From Smittium mucronatum (Eukaryota > Kickxellomycota > Harpellomycetes > Harpellales > Legeriomycetaceae), in the NCBI GenBank assembly GCA_001953115.1, contig LSSL01000059.1, forward strand, positions 1-64,000: a stretch of DNA of 64,000 nt, read 5' to 3'. The translations under genes were made by a program, and so were the position numbers. This document shows, in pieces, positions 28,221 through 39,420 of the stretch. The stretch's first letter is position 1. Each line of letters begins with the position of its first letter. Below the pieces are notes generated by a model, which ran no database searches, was not told the DNA's origin, and saw only the letters and a program-made list of their open reading frames with translations.

Positions 28221-28373
28221 ATGGATACATTAAACGCAAATAACTTGAAAAATACTGCAGAAAAAGATATCCAAGTTATCTGCATGCGTAACTGCAATAG
28301 TATGTTAACATGGAACTTGGAAAACTGCATTCTCAAAAAAGGGCGCCCCCAAAAAAATAGGGATCCTTTTTGA
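28221..28373 (+). pseudogene. 50-codon open frame, likely remnant exon
   Basis: ATG at 28221 opens a 50-codon frame ending at TGA 28371-28373. Its composition is unlike neighbouring random frames: it has three regularly spaced Cys, two Trp/Met-rich turns and a basic KKGRPQKNRDPF end. The same frame continues past the stop with DGYPKIIG before a second stop. The basic GRP core resembles DNA-binding tails, but no family is recognised. It could be the first exon of a lost transposon gene. A 45-base hairpin covers its 3' end. Confidence 0.3.
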
Positions 28374-28375
28374 GA
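28331..28375. other. GC-containing hairpin
   Basis: TCTCAAAAAAGG pairs with CCTTTTTGAGA (one A bulged), and CCCCC can pair inside with GGG. It stands out in an AT-rich background and overlaps the 3' end of the small frame at 28221. The function is unknown. Confidence 0.45.
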
Positions 28376-28753
28376 TGGTTATCCTAAGATAATCGGGTAA
28401 GACACTATCTTAAATGCATTTATTTTGACACTAATACATAATGTGTTAATGTTTTTGAAATTTGAGTATATAATCAATGAAATTGTATTAAATTTGATAA
28501 ATAAAATTCATTCATCATTATATTTGGCTCAGAATCGATTTAAATCATTTATACGCAAATATTTTTAAATTATTGGCTGTAATAAACAAACGAAATTAAA
28601 TCATCAAATCAAATCAAACTTTTATTTTGTTTTTGATTTTTTTTGTAATAATTTCAAGTTATCATCAGAAATAGATGATTAAATATCAAATAATCTAGAG
28701 GGTGGGTTCAAAAAAAAATAACGAAATTATTTAATAAAAAATTGGTGTGGAGT

Positions 28754-28764
28754 GGGGGGGGGGG
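28754..28764. repeat. G11 homopolymer
   Basis: Eleven consecutive G in otherwise AT-rich DNA. The surrounding 28415-30559 shows no supportable gene. Confidence 0.9.
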
Positions 28765-30559
28765 TTAAATATATTTTTGATTCTAATATAATTATTAATA
28801 AAAATAGGTTCCTGAATTCTGCAGTATCCCAATCACGATTTCCGATGACAAAATGCGAACCTGAATGTCGATTTAATAAAATAATAAGAAATTTATAAGC
28901 TAATACACAATGAATTCTTTAAAAATTATATCGAATTACATTTAAATCATATATTTTTTTTAAAAAAGAAATGCTAATTTAAAAATTTTCAAAAATATAA
29001 TCATTAAAAATTAAACGACTACTATTTTGACTTATAATTATAATTAATATTAATTCTTCCAAATATAACAAAAAAATAATATGTGCACAATTTTAATTTA
29101 ATTTTTTCTTCTTTTCTAAAAAATTAATTAAAAATTCAGTTTTTTTGAACTGAGTATATAGTATTTATTCATTAAGAATAAAGATGAATTTTTTTATATA
29201 GAAATTTTAGTTTCGATTTCTGAAAAAACATTTCTAAATAAACTGAATCAGACTATGCTTATATAAAATGTTTTGTTTTCTAATTCTTATTAAAGCTAAA
29301 ACCATCACTTTTCTTGAAATTTTTAATATGAAAAATTTAAAAATTAAGGTTAATTGGTAAATTTTATTTATAAGTTTTTGAAATCTAGTTAATATCTGAA
29401 AGCTGAGTGCCATATTTTGTGTCATTTATTTGCTATAAATAATTTTGATAAACAAAATCATTGTTATAAATTTTAAAAAAAATTCAAAAAGTTAAAAACG
29501 AGGAGATTTTTTGTCTCAATGATTAGTTAGAGCTCAAGATATGCTGTCAAAGCCTTCTTAATGTTGAAAACAATAGATAAAAAAATATTATAATAATTAT
29601 TGAAGATTTTTTTCAGAGTTCAATATCTTTTAACTTTTCAAAAAAGTGAATTATTGAAAAATAAAAAGAAAATAATTTAAATGGATGAATTATTTTAATT
29701 GATATGCGAAAGTATAAAAAATGGTAAAAAATATACAATCGATTTGAGAGAGAAGTATTACGGCTCCAAAATCATTTTTTATCTACCCCTATATGTTCAT
29801 CAATGATAATCCCACCAATATATATATCAAATCCACATTTAACACAAATTTATCGCTATTTATAAATCATCACACACCTTTTAAATCAGTAAAAAAAATA
29901 TTCTAAAATTGATTAATCTTAAAGTAGAATTTTTCAAGAAGCAGTAAAACCCACATCATGTATCACCTATATTCTAAAGGCAAAACGATCCCAACTCAAA
30001 TTTTAAAATAAAAAAATGCTTTAAAGTAGCATATTTAACAGAAAAAACTAATTTACCTATATATTAATTAAGATTTATTGATCATCTTCAGGGATTTCCT
30101 GTTATGAATTTCGAATTAATTCCATTATTTTGATATGATTTGATTGAGAATTTTTCTCCATTGCAGATTATATTTCGATTTAGATTTGGCTTTCTTGCTC
30201 GATTTAATACTTCTTAGCTCGTTTTTCAACTCTACATTCAACTCTAAAATCTATAATTCAATAATTCTGGATATTAAGACTGCTTATTACTGATAATAAT
30301 AATTTTCCTGATTCCATATTAAAATAAAAATATGACTTAGGATTTTTCACTATCATTTTTTCAAGATTTGATCTCCGCGATCCACCATAATAAATTTTAA
30401 ATCTAACATCAACATATTTTGAGTTGTTAGCCTGGTTTACACTTGATATTTCATAGAAATATACAATAAGTTCTTAGATAATATCTATATCTCTTTTTAG
30501 CATAGCTTTATCCAACCATCTAGAAAGCATACTAAATTTTTAAAAAAGAATTAAATTTT

Positions 30560-32110
30560 TTGATATAAAAAAATGTATTGTAAGAAAAATACCAAAATTC
30601 CCATAACAACACTTTTACCGTGATAATCAATGAAATAGTTTAGAGAAAAGTATCTCCCGGGTTTTTGTCTTATTTCTCCAAATATCGAATTCAAAAGCAC
30701 GAATGAAAGAAAATGAGAGCCTGAATCGATCCATATTTAGCACTTTTTCAATGCGAGATAAAAATAGAGTTTTCAGAATATCCATCAATAAACCGAAAGC
30801 ATATTTTGAGTCATGTTTAGGAATATTAAAAATGTATTATCATATTTATAATTCAAAGCGCCGTCATTTTCAAGATATATAGTAGAAAATCCCAAGTTCG
30901 AAATTTGAGATTTTTTATAGAACGACGTGCTAGTTTCAACTGGACTACCCCCTATCCGAAAATTTTCCTTAGGTTCCAATATAATTATACAATAATTTTC
31001 TCCAAGATGTTTACAACAGCTGATATATGCTTTTTCCTGAAGTTCTTTGATTTTTTTGTGGTCAATGTACGTATTAATTTCTTATTCTAATTTTTTATAC
31101 TGCTCACTGGATTCAATGATATCGATACCTTTTAGAATGTTGATATTTTTGTGACCCTTATATCAGATTGGACACATGTCTGTTATTCTCATGGGCTTTT
31201 TAAAGCTTTTTGGGGACATTTTATAGAATGAAATTAGATCTATTTCCAAGTCTTGATTTTCTCGTATCATTTCTTTATATTTTTCATATTTGGTGCTTTC
31301 GTGATAATAAATCGGTACTTTAACTGACAAAATTTCAATATTCTTAATGAGGAAAACTTTATTGCTTATCCTTATATTATCTAATAAATATTTCTCAACG
31401 TTTTCTTTGGGTTTTTTTGATTCCGAAGTTGATAATTTTTTTTGATAATTTTTTTTGGAGCCAGATTCAAAAAAACCAGACTCAAATAATTTTACGGCTT
31501 TTGTATATTGTCTATTCGAAAATTCAAAGCCGAAATTTCTTAGATCAGTTCTTTTATATACCTAATAAACTAAATGTAGATTATTGGATCTATCCTAACT
31601 AAATTTAGGCAAGCTACAATGTATATTTAATATATTTTTTAGAACTCTTATTTCGTTAAATTCGTTCGAAACACTCCTGTAAAATACCCTTTCTATTTTT
31701 GATATGTTAAAAAAATAACTATATAAGGCCGTTTTAATTCCTTTCGATATAGATATAGCTACTTGGTCAAAATTTTAAAAATTTGACCTTTTTTTGTCTT
31801 AATCATATCTTCAAATCCAACTTCAGTGGATTCATTGTCATAGATACAATTATTTAAAATTTTCATTCTGTATTATTGAAATTTGAAAATATATTGATAT
31901 CGAGAAAAAAAAATTCGTTCAAATTCAAATGATTTTTGAGACAAAAAAAGAGTTCCATCTTTTATCAAGTTTTCCATTAAAGAAAACCAAAATTCCGATT
32001 TTTTTTAACATTCCAAGAATCTATTTTTTCAAATATGTTTTTCCATCAATTAAAGTAATCTTGATCAGAGTATGGAAACCGAAAACGAAATCTGGTTTTT
32101 TTTTTTAAAA
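30560..32110 (-). pseudogene. Relic of a DDE-like transposase, unclassified family
   Basis: One minus-strand frame runs from about 31620 to 30560 with only scattered stops; further coding pieces upstream to about 32110 are in shifted frames. Recognisable blocks in order are: a Cys-containing MRITDMCPI segment at the stop near 31160, basic helical KKIKELQEKAYISCCKHLGE, IILEPKENFRIGGSPVETS, WIDSGSHFLSF, and NYFIDYHGKSVV near 30610. The pattern (acidic-x-KENF, D-SG-HF, YHGKS) resembles transposase-like proteins in which the first two are catalytic RNase H-fold blocks. The first expected Asp is replaced by Glu here, by my reading. At least six in-frame stops make it non-functional. I cannot name the superfamily. 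Confidence 0.55.
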
Positions 32111-32301
32111 AAAAAACTCAAAAAAATCGACCAATGTTATACTTCGTATTACAAATTTGAAATCATACATAAAAGAGAATTTGCAACTCTTACTAGTAAA
32201 TTGTCTCACTTTCTTTAGAATCTCTCATATATACAATAAAGATAACAGAATTGCATAGTCTCAAAACCACATGAAATTAATATATCCCTATTTTTTGTAA
32301 G

Positions 32302-32472
32302 TTATCCCTTTCAGGGCCCAAATTTTAGCTTCAATCCTATTCGTGTGAATTAAATCTTTCAATTGGCCCTCTTCTTTATCTATCGAATGAAATAAAAATA
32401 ATATTGATCTAATGAATTTATCGAGCAAAAAGTGATAGCCATTATTTGTACCATTTCTTCTGAAAGGGTTAA
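32302..32472. mobile_element. TTAA-type MITE, copy 1
   Basis: This 171-bp element starts TTATCCCTTTCAGGGCC and ends, read inverted, TTAACCCTTTCAGAAG. The inverted ends, TTAA at the border and absence of coding suggest a piggyBac-like non-autonomous element. Its left half aligns with the copy at 42220 (GGGCC, AAATTT, AGCCTC/AGCTTC, GTGTGA/GTGACA). Confidence 0.5.
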
Positions 32473-34421
32473 AACGTAAAAACTTATTGAAAATTTTAAT
32501 TTAATACCATTTTTTGACATTCACTGTGTTTTAAAATAATCTTATTTTACTTTTCTGAATCCCTTTTACTTTTTTTACAATTTTATTTCTTTTTTGGATT
32601 TGACTTGGAAATGGTGTATTCATGTTATCTAGAGCCAGTTAAAAACTAGTAAAAATTATAGCATATTATCTTTACTGATGTATATTCACTACTTTTTGAT
32701 GATGAGAGGAAATAATTAATACCAGAAAACATGTGTCAAGATTTTATTATCTTTTTTTTTATCCTCTGATAGGGTATTTCTCAAGAATTCATACCATACG
32801 ATTGGAAATGCTTCAAGTAACCCTGTCTACATCTGGAACTCTGAAATTAATTTTTTATTTTTTATTTTTTATGTGAGGTTCTTCTACTGTAAAGTCGGGT
32901 ATTATGACATCAATTAACTTTTGCGACTCTTAATTTTTTTGAATTTCAATAAAAAACGTACGAACCTTATCCCTGAATTTCTAAATTATTTTGATAATTT
33001 CTGGTGATACACAACATAGATATTTTAGATCCCATTTTCTAAGTTCATAGAGTATCTTTGCAAAAAAAAAATTGATACCGGTACACTTAATATGCCTCAA
33101 AGTACTATGGTGTTTTAGAGTTAACTGTAATTTTAAGCTCTAATGAAAAATAAAGTTTTAAAAGGGTATAATTCAATGATCAATTTTAATGATATTTTAT
33201 TTCTAGTTTAAAAATAATATATGAAAAATAAGAAGAATGGTATCAATCGTGATTAGTTTTTATATGGAAAATCTTCATAAAAAAAATCTCCCTCATCAAA
33301 TCATGTTTTTTTTACCCTTTTTTACCTTTAAATTTTCGACTTTTCATTTTGTTTTTTGTCATTTTTTCACTGAATAATCCTAGTTCGTAGGCGAAATCAT
33401 TATTTTTCATATTTATTTTATCCATAACATTGATTTAAGTGAATCTGTAAATGACTTAATTTCAAGAAAATAGTTAAATTAATTGAAATTTTTGATTTTT
33501 AGATAATGTCAATAATATTTCCACTAAGATTATCTGTAAATATAATTAATATGTATATATGCAATTTTTGCTATTAATTTCATAGGATAAGATTCAAAAT
33601 TACACAATAAAGAAGATAATACTTAATATTCTCCCTCTCTGTTATTATTATGTATTTAGAAGGGGTTTCATTTATGTCTTTATAATAAAAAGTGTATTTT
33701 CTTTACAGATCTATTCATTCATAATATAAAGATCGTTGTGTTAAGAAGCCTAATATGAATTAATTAATTTTCAGGTACTATTACTTATGAAATCCAAAAA
33801 CATATATACTTATGATTTTAAAAAATACTTTAATAGTTTCACTGAGCTTAGAAGAACGAAAATATTAATAAAATTTATCAATAAAAACATAAAAACTTCA
33901 AATAAAAAACAATTATTTAGTGTTTAATTTTTATATTTCATCTTTGCTCTTAATTTATTTATTAAAAATGCATGAAATATTGACAATATTACATTAATTA
34001 TCATTTTATTATCATTTTATTATTGCTTAGGTTACAATTAGTTGACCATTTTTTAGAATTATTGTAATTGAAACCTCTATAAAAACAATATTAATCAAAT
34101 AAATCAGTTTATGCTAAAATTTTGGTCGACACAGTTGATATAATGAAACTCCAGAACAACTCAGAGTGTAGAAAATTTTCATAAATTTTTTTTTATAAAA
34201 AAATTTATAATCTAAAAAAAAAAAATTTAATTGAGTTCAATTTTCAAAAAATGTACCGAATTCAGCTTATCTAGCGTTTAGGATTATTTTTTTCGTGGAA
34301 AAAAAAAGGCCTACTGATCTCAAAAAATTAATTGATTTAAATGATAGATCATTATTTGCGAATCCAATTCCGCACAGAAAAATCGATTTATAAAGTTCAT
34401 AAAATTAGATGATTGGATCTC
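32473..34421. other. Spacer, no gene assigned
   Basis: Mostly A/T-rich. The part at 32640-33120 is slightly more complex on the minus strand, but every frame is broken within about 30 codons, so I assign nothing. Confidence 0.4.
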
Positions 34422-34599
34422 TTAACTTTTTCGTCTCCATGTGTGTGAATTATTCTGATTTGATTAATCTATGCAGCTTTTTCAACTAATTTCAAAAAAT
34501 TTGCCAATGGAATGTTAATTTTTTGAATGTGAATTGAGGCAATATGAATATTGGCAATGAAAATGGCACGAAATGGCCCACCGGAAGAAAAAGAGTTAA
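34422..34599. mobile_element. TTAA-type MITE, copy 2
   Basis: This 178-bp element is bounded by TTAACTTTTTCGTCTCC on the left and, inverted, TTAACTCTTTTTCTTCCGG on the right. Size and ends match the copies at 32302 and 42220. The right border is a GAGTTAACTC palindrome followed by another terminus-like CTTTCGTCTCAG, so a second element may abut it. Confidence 0.45.
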
Positions 34600-34828
34600 C
34601 TCTTTCGTCTCAGTTTCCACTTTCAGGCGATCTTACTAAAATTCACAGATACTAATGAACTATCGATAGTGTCGGAAGCGGATTCCTTATACCAGTTAGA
34701 CTGGTATAAATCCTCGCTTCGAAACTGTTGCTGTGTAGCCAAAGATGAGGCAACGCTAAGCAAACTATCGCTAGTACACCTATCGCCCTCACCCAACAGA
34801 GACCTTAGGGCAGGTATTATTTCCCTAC

Positions 34829-35433
34829 TCCGCCTATCTACACTTCGCCCATTGCTCCCTTCACTTACAACGCTAAGCGTTTATACAGCCCCCACGGTAG
34901 GAATAACAGGCGAGAACCTTACCGGGGGTTTGGGATCAGCACTTAACGAAAGNNNNNNNNNNNNNNNNNNNNNNNNNNNNNNNNNNNNNNNNNNNNNNNN
35001 NNNNNNNNNNNNNNNNNNNNNNNNNNNNNNNNNNNNNNNNNNNNNNNNNNNNNNNNNNNNNNNNNNNNNNNNNNNNNNNNNNNNNNNNNNNNNNNNNNNN
35101 NNNNNNNNNNNNNNNNNNNNNNNNNNNNNNNNNNNNNNNNNNNNNNNNNNNNNNNNNNNNNNNNNNNNNNNNNNNNNNNNNNNNNNNNNNNNNNNNNNNN
35201 NNNNNNNNNNNNNNNNNNNNNNNNNNNNNNNNNNNNNNNNNNNNNNNNNNNNNNNNNNNNNNNNNNNNNNNNNNNNNNNNNNNNNNNNNNNNNNNNNNNN
35301 NNNNNNNNNTCCGCCTATCTACACTTCGCCCATTGCTCCCTTCACTTACAACGCTAAGCGTTTATACAGCCCCCACGGTAGGAATAACAGGCGAGAACCT
35401 TACCGGGGGTTTGGGATCAGCACTTAACGAAAG
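34829..35433. other. Assembly gap with 124-bp duplicated flanks
   Basis: Positions 34829-34952 and 35310-35433 are identical over 124 bases and directly abut the N run 34953-35309. This is the pattern left when two overlapping contig ends are scaffolded instead of merged. The sister copy at 42969 has the segment once. The real locus is probably 481 bp shorter. Confidence 0.85.
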
Positions 35434-35655
35434 ACCCAATAACCAAGACACTAAGCCCTCCATTATCGGTTCTCCCGCCAAGTTAACTGATGGGTCTAAG
35501 TCGTCGCCCAGCGCAGCAACTTCAGAAAGAGAAGATACCGAAGTATTACTATCTCTGTCATCGACTACCTCACGCCAAGCGGCTACCTCCGAGGCAAATC
35601 CATAAGGATAAGCGTCGGAATCGACCAACTCATGATCGCGCCTGATCATGCCCAT
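35362..35655 (-). pseudogene. LTR-embedded gag-like frame, copy 1
   Basis: The frame opens at ATG 35655 and contains HELVDSDAYPYGF, DDLDPSVNLAGEP and SWLLGLSL. It is homologous to the frame at 43078-43506, which keeps HELVETGAYPYGF and EDLDPSVNLEGEP. A stop (TAA where the sister copy has CAA) ends it after TVGAV. Beyond the stop the same frame goes on through GRSVDRRS, and SNWYKESASD reaches the element end. No domain is recognised. Because it lies at the start of a retroelement-like transcript I infer a capsid-type protein. Confidence 0.45.
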
Positions 35656-35690
35656 AGCACTATTGAATTAATGCCAACACTAAATTAACT

Positions 35691-35820
35691 AACTAAACAA
35701 AACGGACTAACGGTAACAAATCCCAGACCACGAAAGTATACCAAAACTTTAACTAAACAAAACGGACTAACGGGTAACAAATCCCAGTCCACGAAAGTAT
35801 ACTAAAACTTTAACTAAACA
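35691..35820. repeat. ~60-bp tandem duplication inside LTR-like copy 1
   Basis: The unit starting AACTAAACAAAACGG is present twice plus a short third start (35691, 35751, 35812), with few differences. The sister element has one unit. It lies in the leader between the TATA-like motif and the reading frame. Confidence 0.85.
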
Positions 35821-36016
35821 AAACCACTACCAGATTCGAACTGGTTAAACACTACTGAACAATATAAACCAAATATATTGAAAATATGACAAAAGACTAC
35901 CTAGTCTACAAAACTACTATAAGGGATTAAAAAGAGTCTTCTAGCGTGCTAAAACCTTCAGACTATAAAAAGGGCGTAATTCCACCTAGGACGAAAAGGC
36001 GCGTCCTACCTCTTTA

Positions 36017-38156
36017 ATAGCCATTTTAATAATAATGATACCCAATTATTATATAATTTTTTTAATAGATAGATTTTACTAATATTTTAGTAAAGAATAA
36101 AAAAAAATTCGGAAATCTGTGCCTAATAATATTTAACGAAATATTATATGAATTATAAATTTTATTCAATTTTGTCTCATGTAAATTACTTTAAGATAAA
36201 ATTGACGAATAATATACCAAAAATTAAACCACATTTATCTGGAAACTTAGGTGCATTTTCCATAATTTTGAAACGAGTTATAGGCACATTTTGGATTTTA
36301 CAAAGCGAAAAGAATTATTTTTTATACAATAGATACTCATGGAAATTTAAAAACGACTAATGGCTGAGGACGCAAGAAAAATTTCAATTGATTCCAGATA
36401 GTGGCCACAATTCTGGTTTTAAATTGTTTTTTTAAATAATATGTAATAGAATTCAATATAAAATTATTAATAAAAACCAGCAAATAGTTTAGACTACAAG
36501 GGAAATATCAGCTGCAGCTATATATTGGAAAAAAACACTGACTTTCAATTGGAGGGTTTTATTAGTACGTAAACTCATTCTATATAAAAATATTATTAAA
36601 AACCAGCTAATTTTTGTCGCTGCAAATAAATTATTAGTTGCAGCCATCGGTCGGTCACAGTTCTGATTTCTGATAGGTCTTGTTTTTAAAATGTACAAAT
36701 TTATATAATTTGTATGAAAATAAAGTACATTACACTGTATTTATGTGAAATTTTAATATTAAGACAATTTAAAAAAATGATTTTTTATCTTTTTACATTT
36801 GAATAATAAACTAATTTTTATAATTTTTTTAAAAATATGGATAATAATATGATATTTGAAATAAGTCTGTCTTGAAATATATCCTGTGTTTCAGACTCAA
36901 ATTCATAACAAGATTCTAAAAGAGTTTTAAATTTTTAACTAGAAAATTTTTCCATATTGAAAACGAGTCTAATGGATTGTTTGGCTCACAGATAGTAGGA
37001 TATTCGAAAAATCTCATTAAAAAAAAATTGGAGCAAATTTTTAAATATTCCATGTCCATTAATAATTTTTTCTAGTCCCAATAATATCCCGTTTTATTTT
37101 TGATCTAAATTCTATTACTTTTTATACGATTTTCAAAATATTTTTTGACAAAGAAGTGTCGAAAGAAATTTTTATAAACTCTAAAAAATACATTGATTTC
37201 AAATTCAAAAGTAAAAAAATTAAAATATCCATGAAGGACTTCAAAATATTTCTGTAAATTAATGTGCTTATTAGGATATAGAAACTTCCTGTTATTAAAA
37301 ATTATTGGAGTTCAGATTCAATAATAATTGATTATATATTGCAAACCTTGCTTATTCAAATTTATTCACAATTTTCTTTCTAATTTTAATTTAGGAAACA
37401 AATAAAAGTTTGAAAGCATATATAGTAAATACAATAAAATCTTCAAAATTAGAAATATTTTAGCTAGAATTAAAGATAATTTCCAAAAAAAATTAATCAT
37501 GATAAAAACGTATAAATTGATGAATAAATGATAAAATTCCGAGAAAGATCATTTTTCAGGCTCTTTATGCCAAATAAAACTATAAAAAAGGTTTTTAAAA
37601 TTTGGGTCTTAGCCGAATATACTGGGTACTGATGGAATTTTGAATTATATAAAGGGGAATCTTACATAAATCCAGAAAAATCCTTAGGATTTAGGGTAGT
37701 AAAAAACATATCTTAAGTTTTTAAGTTCTTAAATCATCCAAACACAGGATTTCCCTAGACGGGTGTTTTAATTCTGTAGAACTTATAAAATATCTTTTTT
37801 CAAAAAACATCTAAGTATGTGGAACAATTTTTTCCAACTAGAAAGTTCTTCCAAAATTCAAAAACAGCAAATCGTTCTAAAAATATTCCTGGGATTGGTA
37901 TGAATCTTTATAATCAATTTTTATTATAAAATTTATGGAAAATAGACCGTTTTACATTTTTCTAATTTTAGCTACACAAGATATAAAACTATAGGTAACA
38001 GAAATCAACATGATGGAGGTAAATTAGAAGTAACTATTAAGTCTTTAATCACTAACTAGAATAAAAACATAAACCTTTTTGATAAATTCGATAAAAGAAA
38101 AAAGCTTTAAAAAATTGAATTAAAAATTCTGAGATTTCTGCCAAGATTTTTTTTGA
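36017..38156. other. AT-rich spacer with a diverged direct-repeat pair
   Basis: No supportable gene. Around 36440-36484 and 36571-36613 two ~43-bp segments ending ATTATTAAAAACCAGC are similar. A 70-codon plus frame at 36148-36360 has a mixed composition but no recognised motif. Confidence 0.4.
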
Positions 38157-38175
38157 TTGTGTGTGTGTGTGTGTG
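38157..38175. repeat. TG dinucleotide microsatellite
   Basis: An uninterrupted TG run of about ten units in A/T-rich DNA. Confidence 0.9.
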
Positions 38176-38859
38176 ATAAAATCTTTGAAAATATGCAAAA
38201 ATTTATGAAAAACACAGAAAAAAAATAAAAGAGCTTTTTCATGTAAAATTTTTGAAATTTAAGATAAAATATATACATGAAATAGTACGTGAAAGTGAAA
38301 TCTATATCTCTAATCATTTCTAAGTAGTGAAAAAGAAAAAATGGAGGAAAATATTATTCACCGAAAGCAGAAATACTAATAAATAATATATATATTACGA
38401 TTCAATAAAAAATGAGAAAGTGTTATTTCTGTATCAGGGAAGAAGAGCGTGTCAGAACTAGGTAGAAGTGTAACTTAGATGAAGTCAAAATTTTCTTTAA
38501 TCAAAAAAAAAATTGCTTTAATGAATATCACAGACCAAAAAAAGACCAAAAAAAGAATGACTGAAGTTAAAAATAATTCTATTTTTTCAATTTATTTATC
38601 ATTTTAAAATTTCTTATAAGCTCTAAATATATTTAATAAAATTATTAAAAAATCAATCAAAAAATCAATAATCAATGTATTATTATAATTTTAGTAATAG
38701 TCTTATGAAAATAAAAAAATTATTCAAAGTGTTGTAAAAATTTATATAAAAATCAATTTTTTAGAGAATTAAAATCCATTTAAGGAATATTTGGAAATAT
38801 ATAATAATTTTTTTTTCAATACAGTATATTGCCATTATCATGAGATTTTCAAAATGTGA

Positions 38860-39420
38860 TTATAATTGTCGCTGTAGTACTATTAATGATTTGAGCATTT
38901 GTAGTTGATGTATTAGTTAAGGTGGTAGTAGGTCGCGCATTTGTTGTAATATTATGTGTTTTATTTTGTAGCATTGATTTCGTTTGATTTAAAGTATACG
39001 TATTAATTGATTTAGCTGCTGATTTATTACTTAATTTACTATGTTATGTATTTTTTGATATAGTTGTTGATAAATTTTTGAGAAATTCATTGATTTAATA
39101 GTTGATTTACTATAATGACTTAGTAATCGATATAATTTTTGATGAAGTTATTGATCAATTAGTTGATGTAGTCATTTATAAATTAGTTTATGTAATATAG
39201 GATGTAATAATTTATGTAATTTTTAGCGAATTGATTAATGTATATTTGGTGTAATATATGATATATTAATTGGTATAATAGTTGACGGGTTGATTTATGT
39301 ATTCATTAATATAGCGGTTGATATATAAGCTGTTCTAATATTTGATTTAATATTTGATGTTTTATTATATGTTTATTGATGTATGTATTTCATTATTATT
39401 TGATTTGTGCTTGATCCAGT
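38860..39420 (-). repeat. Degenerate short-period Thr/Ser/Asn-rich repeat
   Basis: The plus strand shows a recurring degenerate motif like TTAGTTGATGTA at irregular spacing. On the minus strand 38870-39050 gives about 60 codons rich in Thr, Ser and Asn (TTTLTNTSTTN). Further upstream the frame is closed by many stops. Either a decayed mucin-like coding repeat or a 12-nt minisatellite explains it. Confidence 0.35.

Larger units (their letters stand above)
34670..36016 (-). mobile_element. LTR-like element, copy 1 (contains assembly gap)
   Basis: The element begins TGTCGGAAGCGG and is flanked by the 4-bp duplication ATAG (34666-34669 and 36017-36020). It aligns along its length with the copy at 42969-43773. 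On the minus strand it has a TATA-like CTTTTTATAG near 35970, a 5' leader and an open frame that runs to the element end. Removing the gap and the duplicated flank gives about 866 bp. The excess over copy 2 (805 bp) equals one extra ~60-bp unit repeated at 35691-35820. Solo LTR of a retrotransposon with gag starting inside the LTR is my preferred reading. Canonical TG...CA ends are not fully met. Confidence 0.6.

Noticed and set aside
28795..28870. Minus-strand GSHF-containing piece resembling the DSGSHF block of the relic at 30.6 kb
   Set aside because: Only four residues agree and the flanking frames do not match, so it could be chance.
34669..35427. A 252-codon plus-strand frame across the N run
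   Set aside because: It reads through the gap and through the artefactual 124-bp duplication. The conserved frame between the two element copies is on the minus strand.
35828..35844. tRNA T-arm-like sequence ACCAGTTCGAATCTGGT (minus strand)
   Set aside because: There is no acceptor, D or anticodon arm around it, and the sister element lacks the arm. It is a chance palindrome in the leader.
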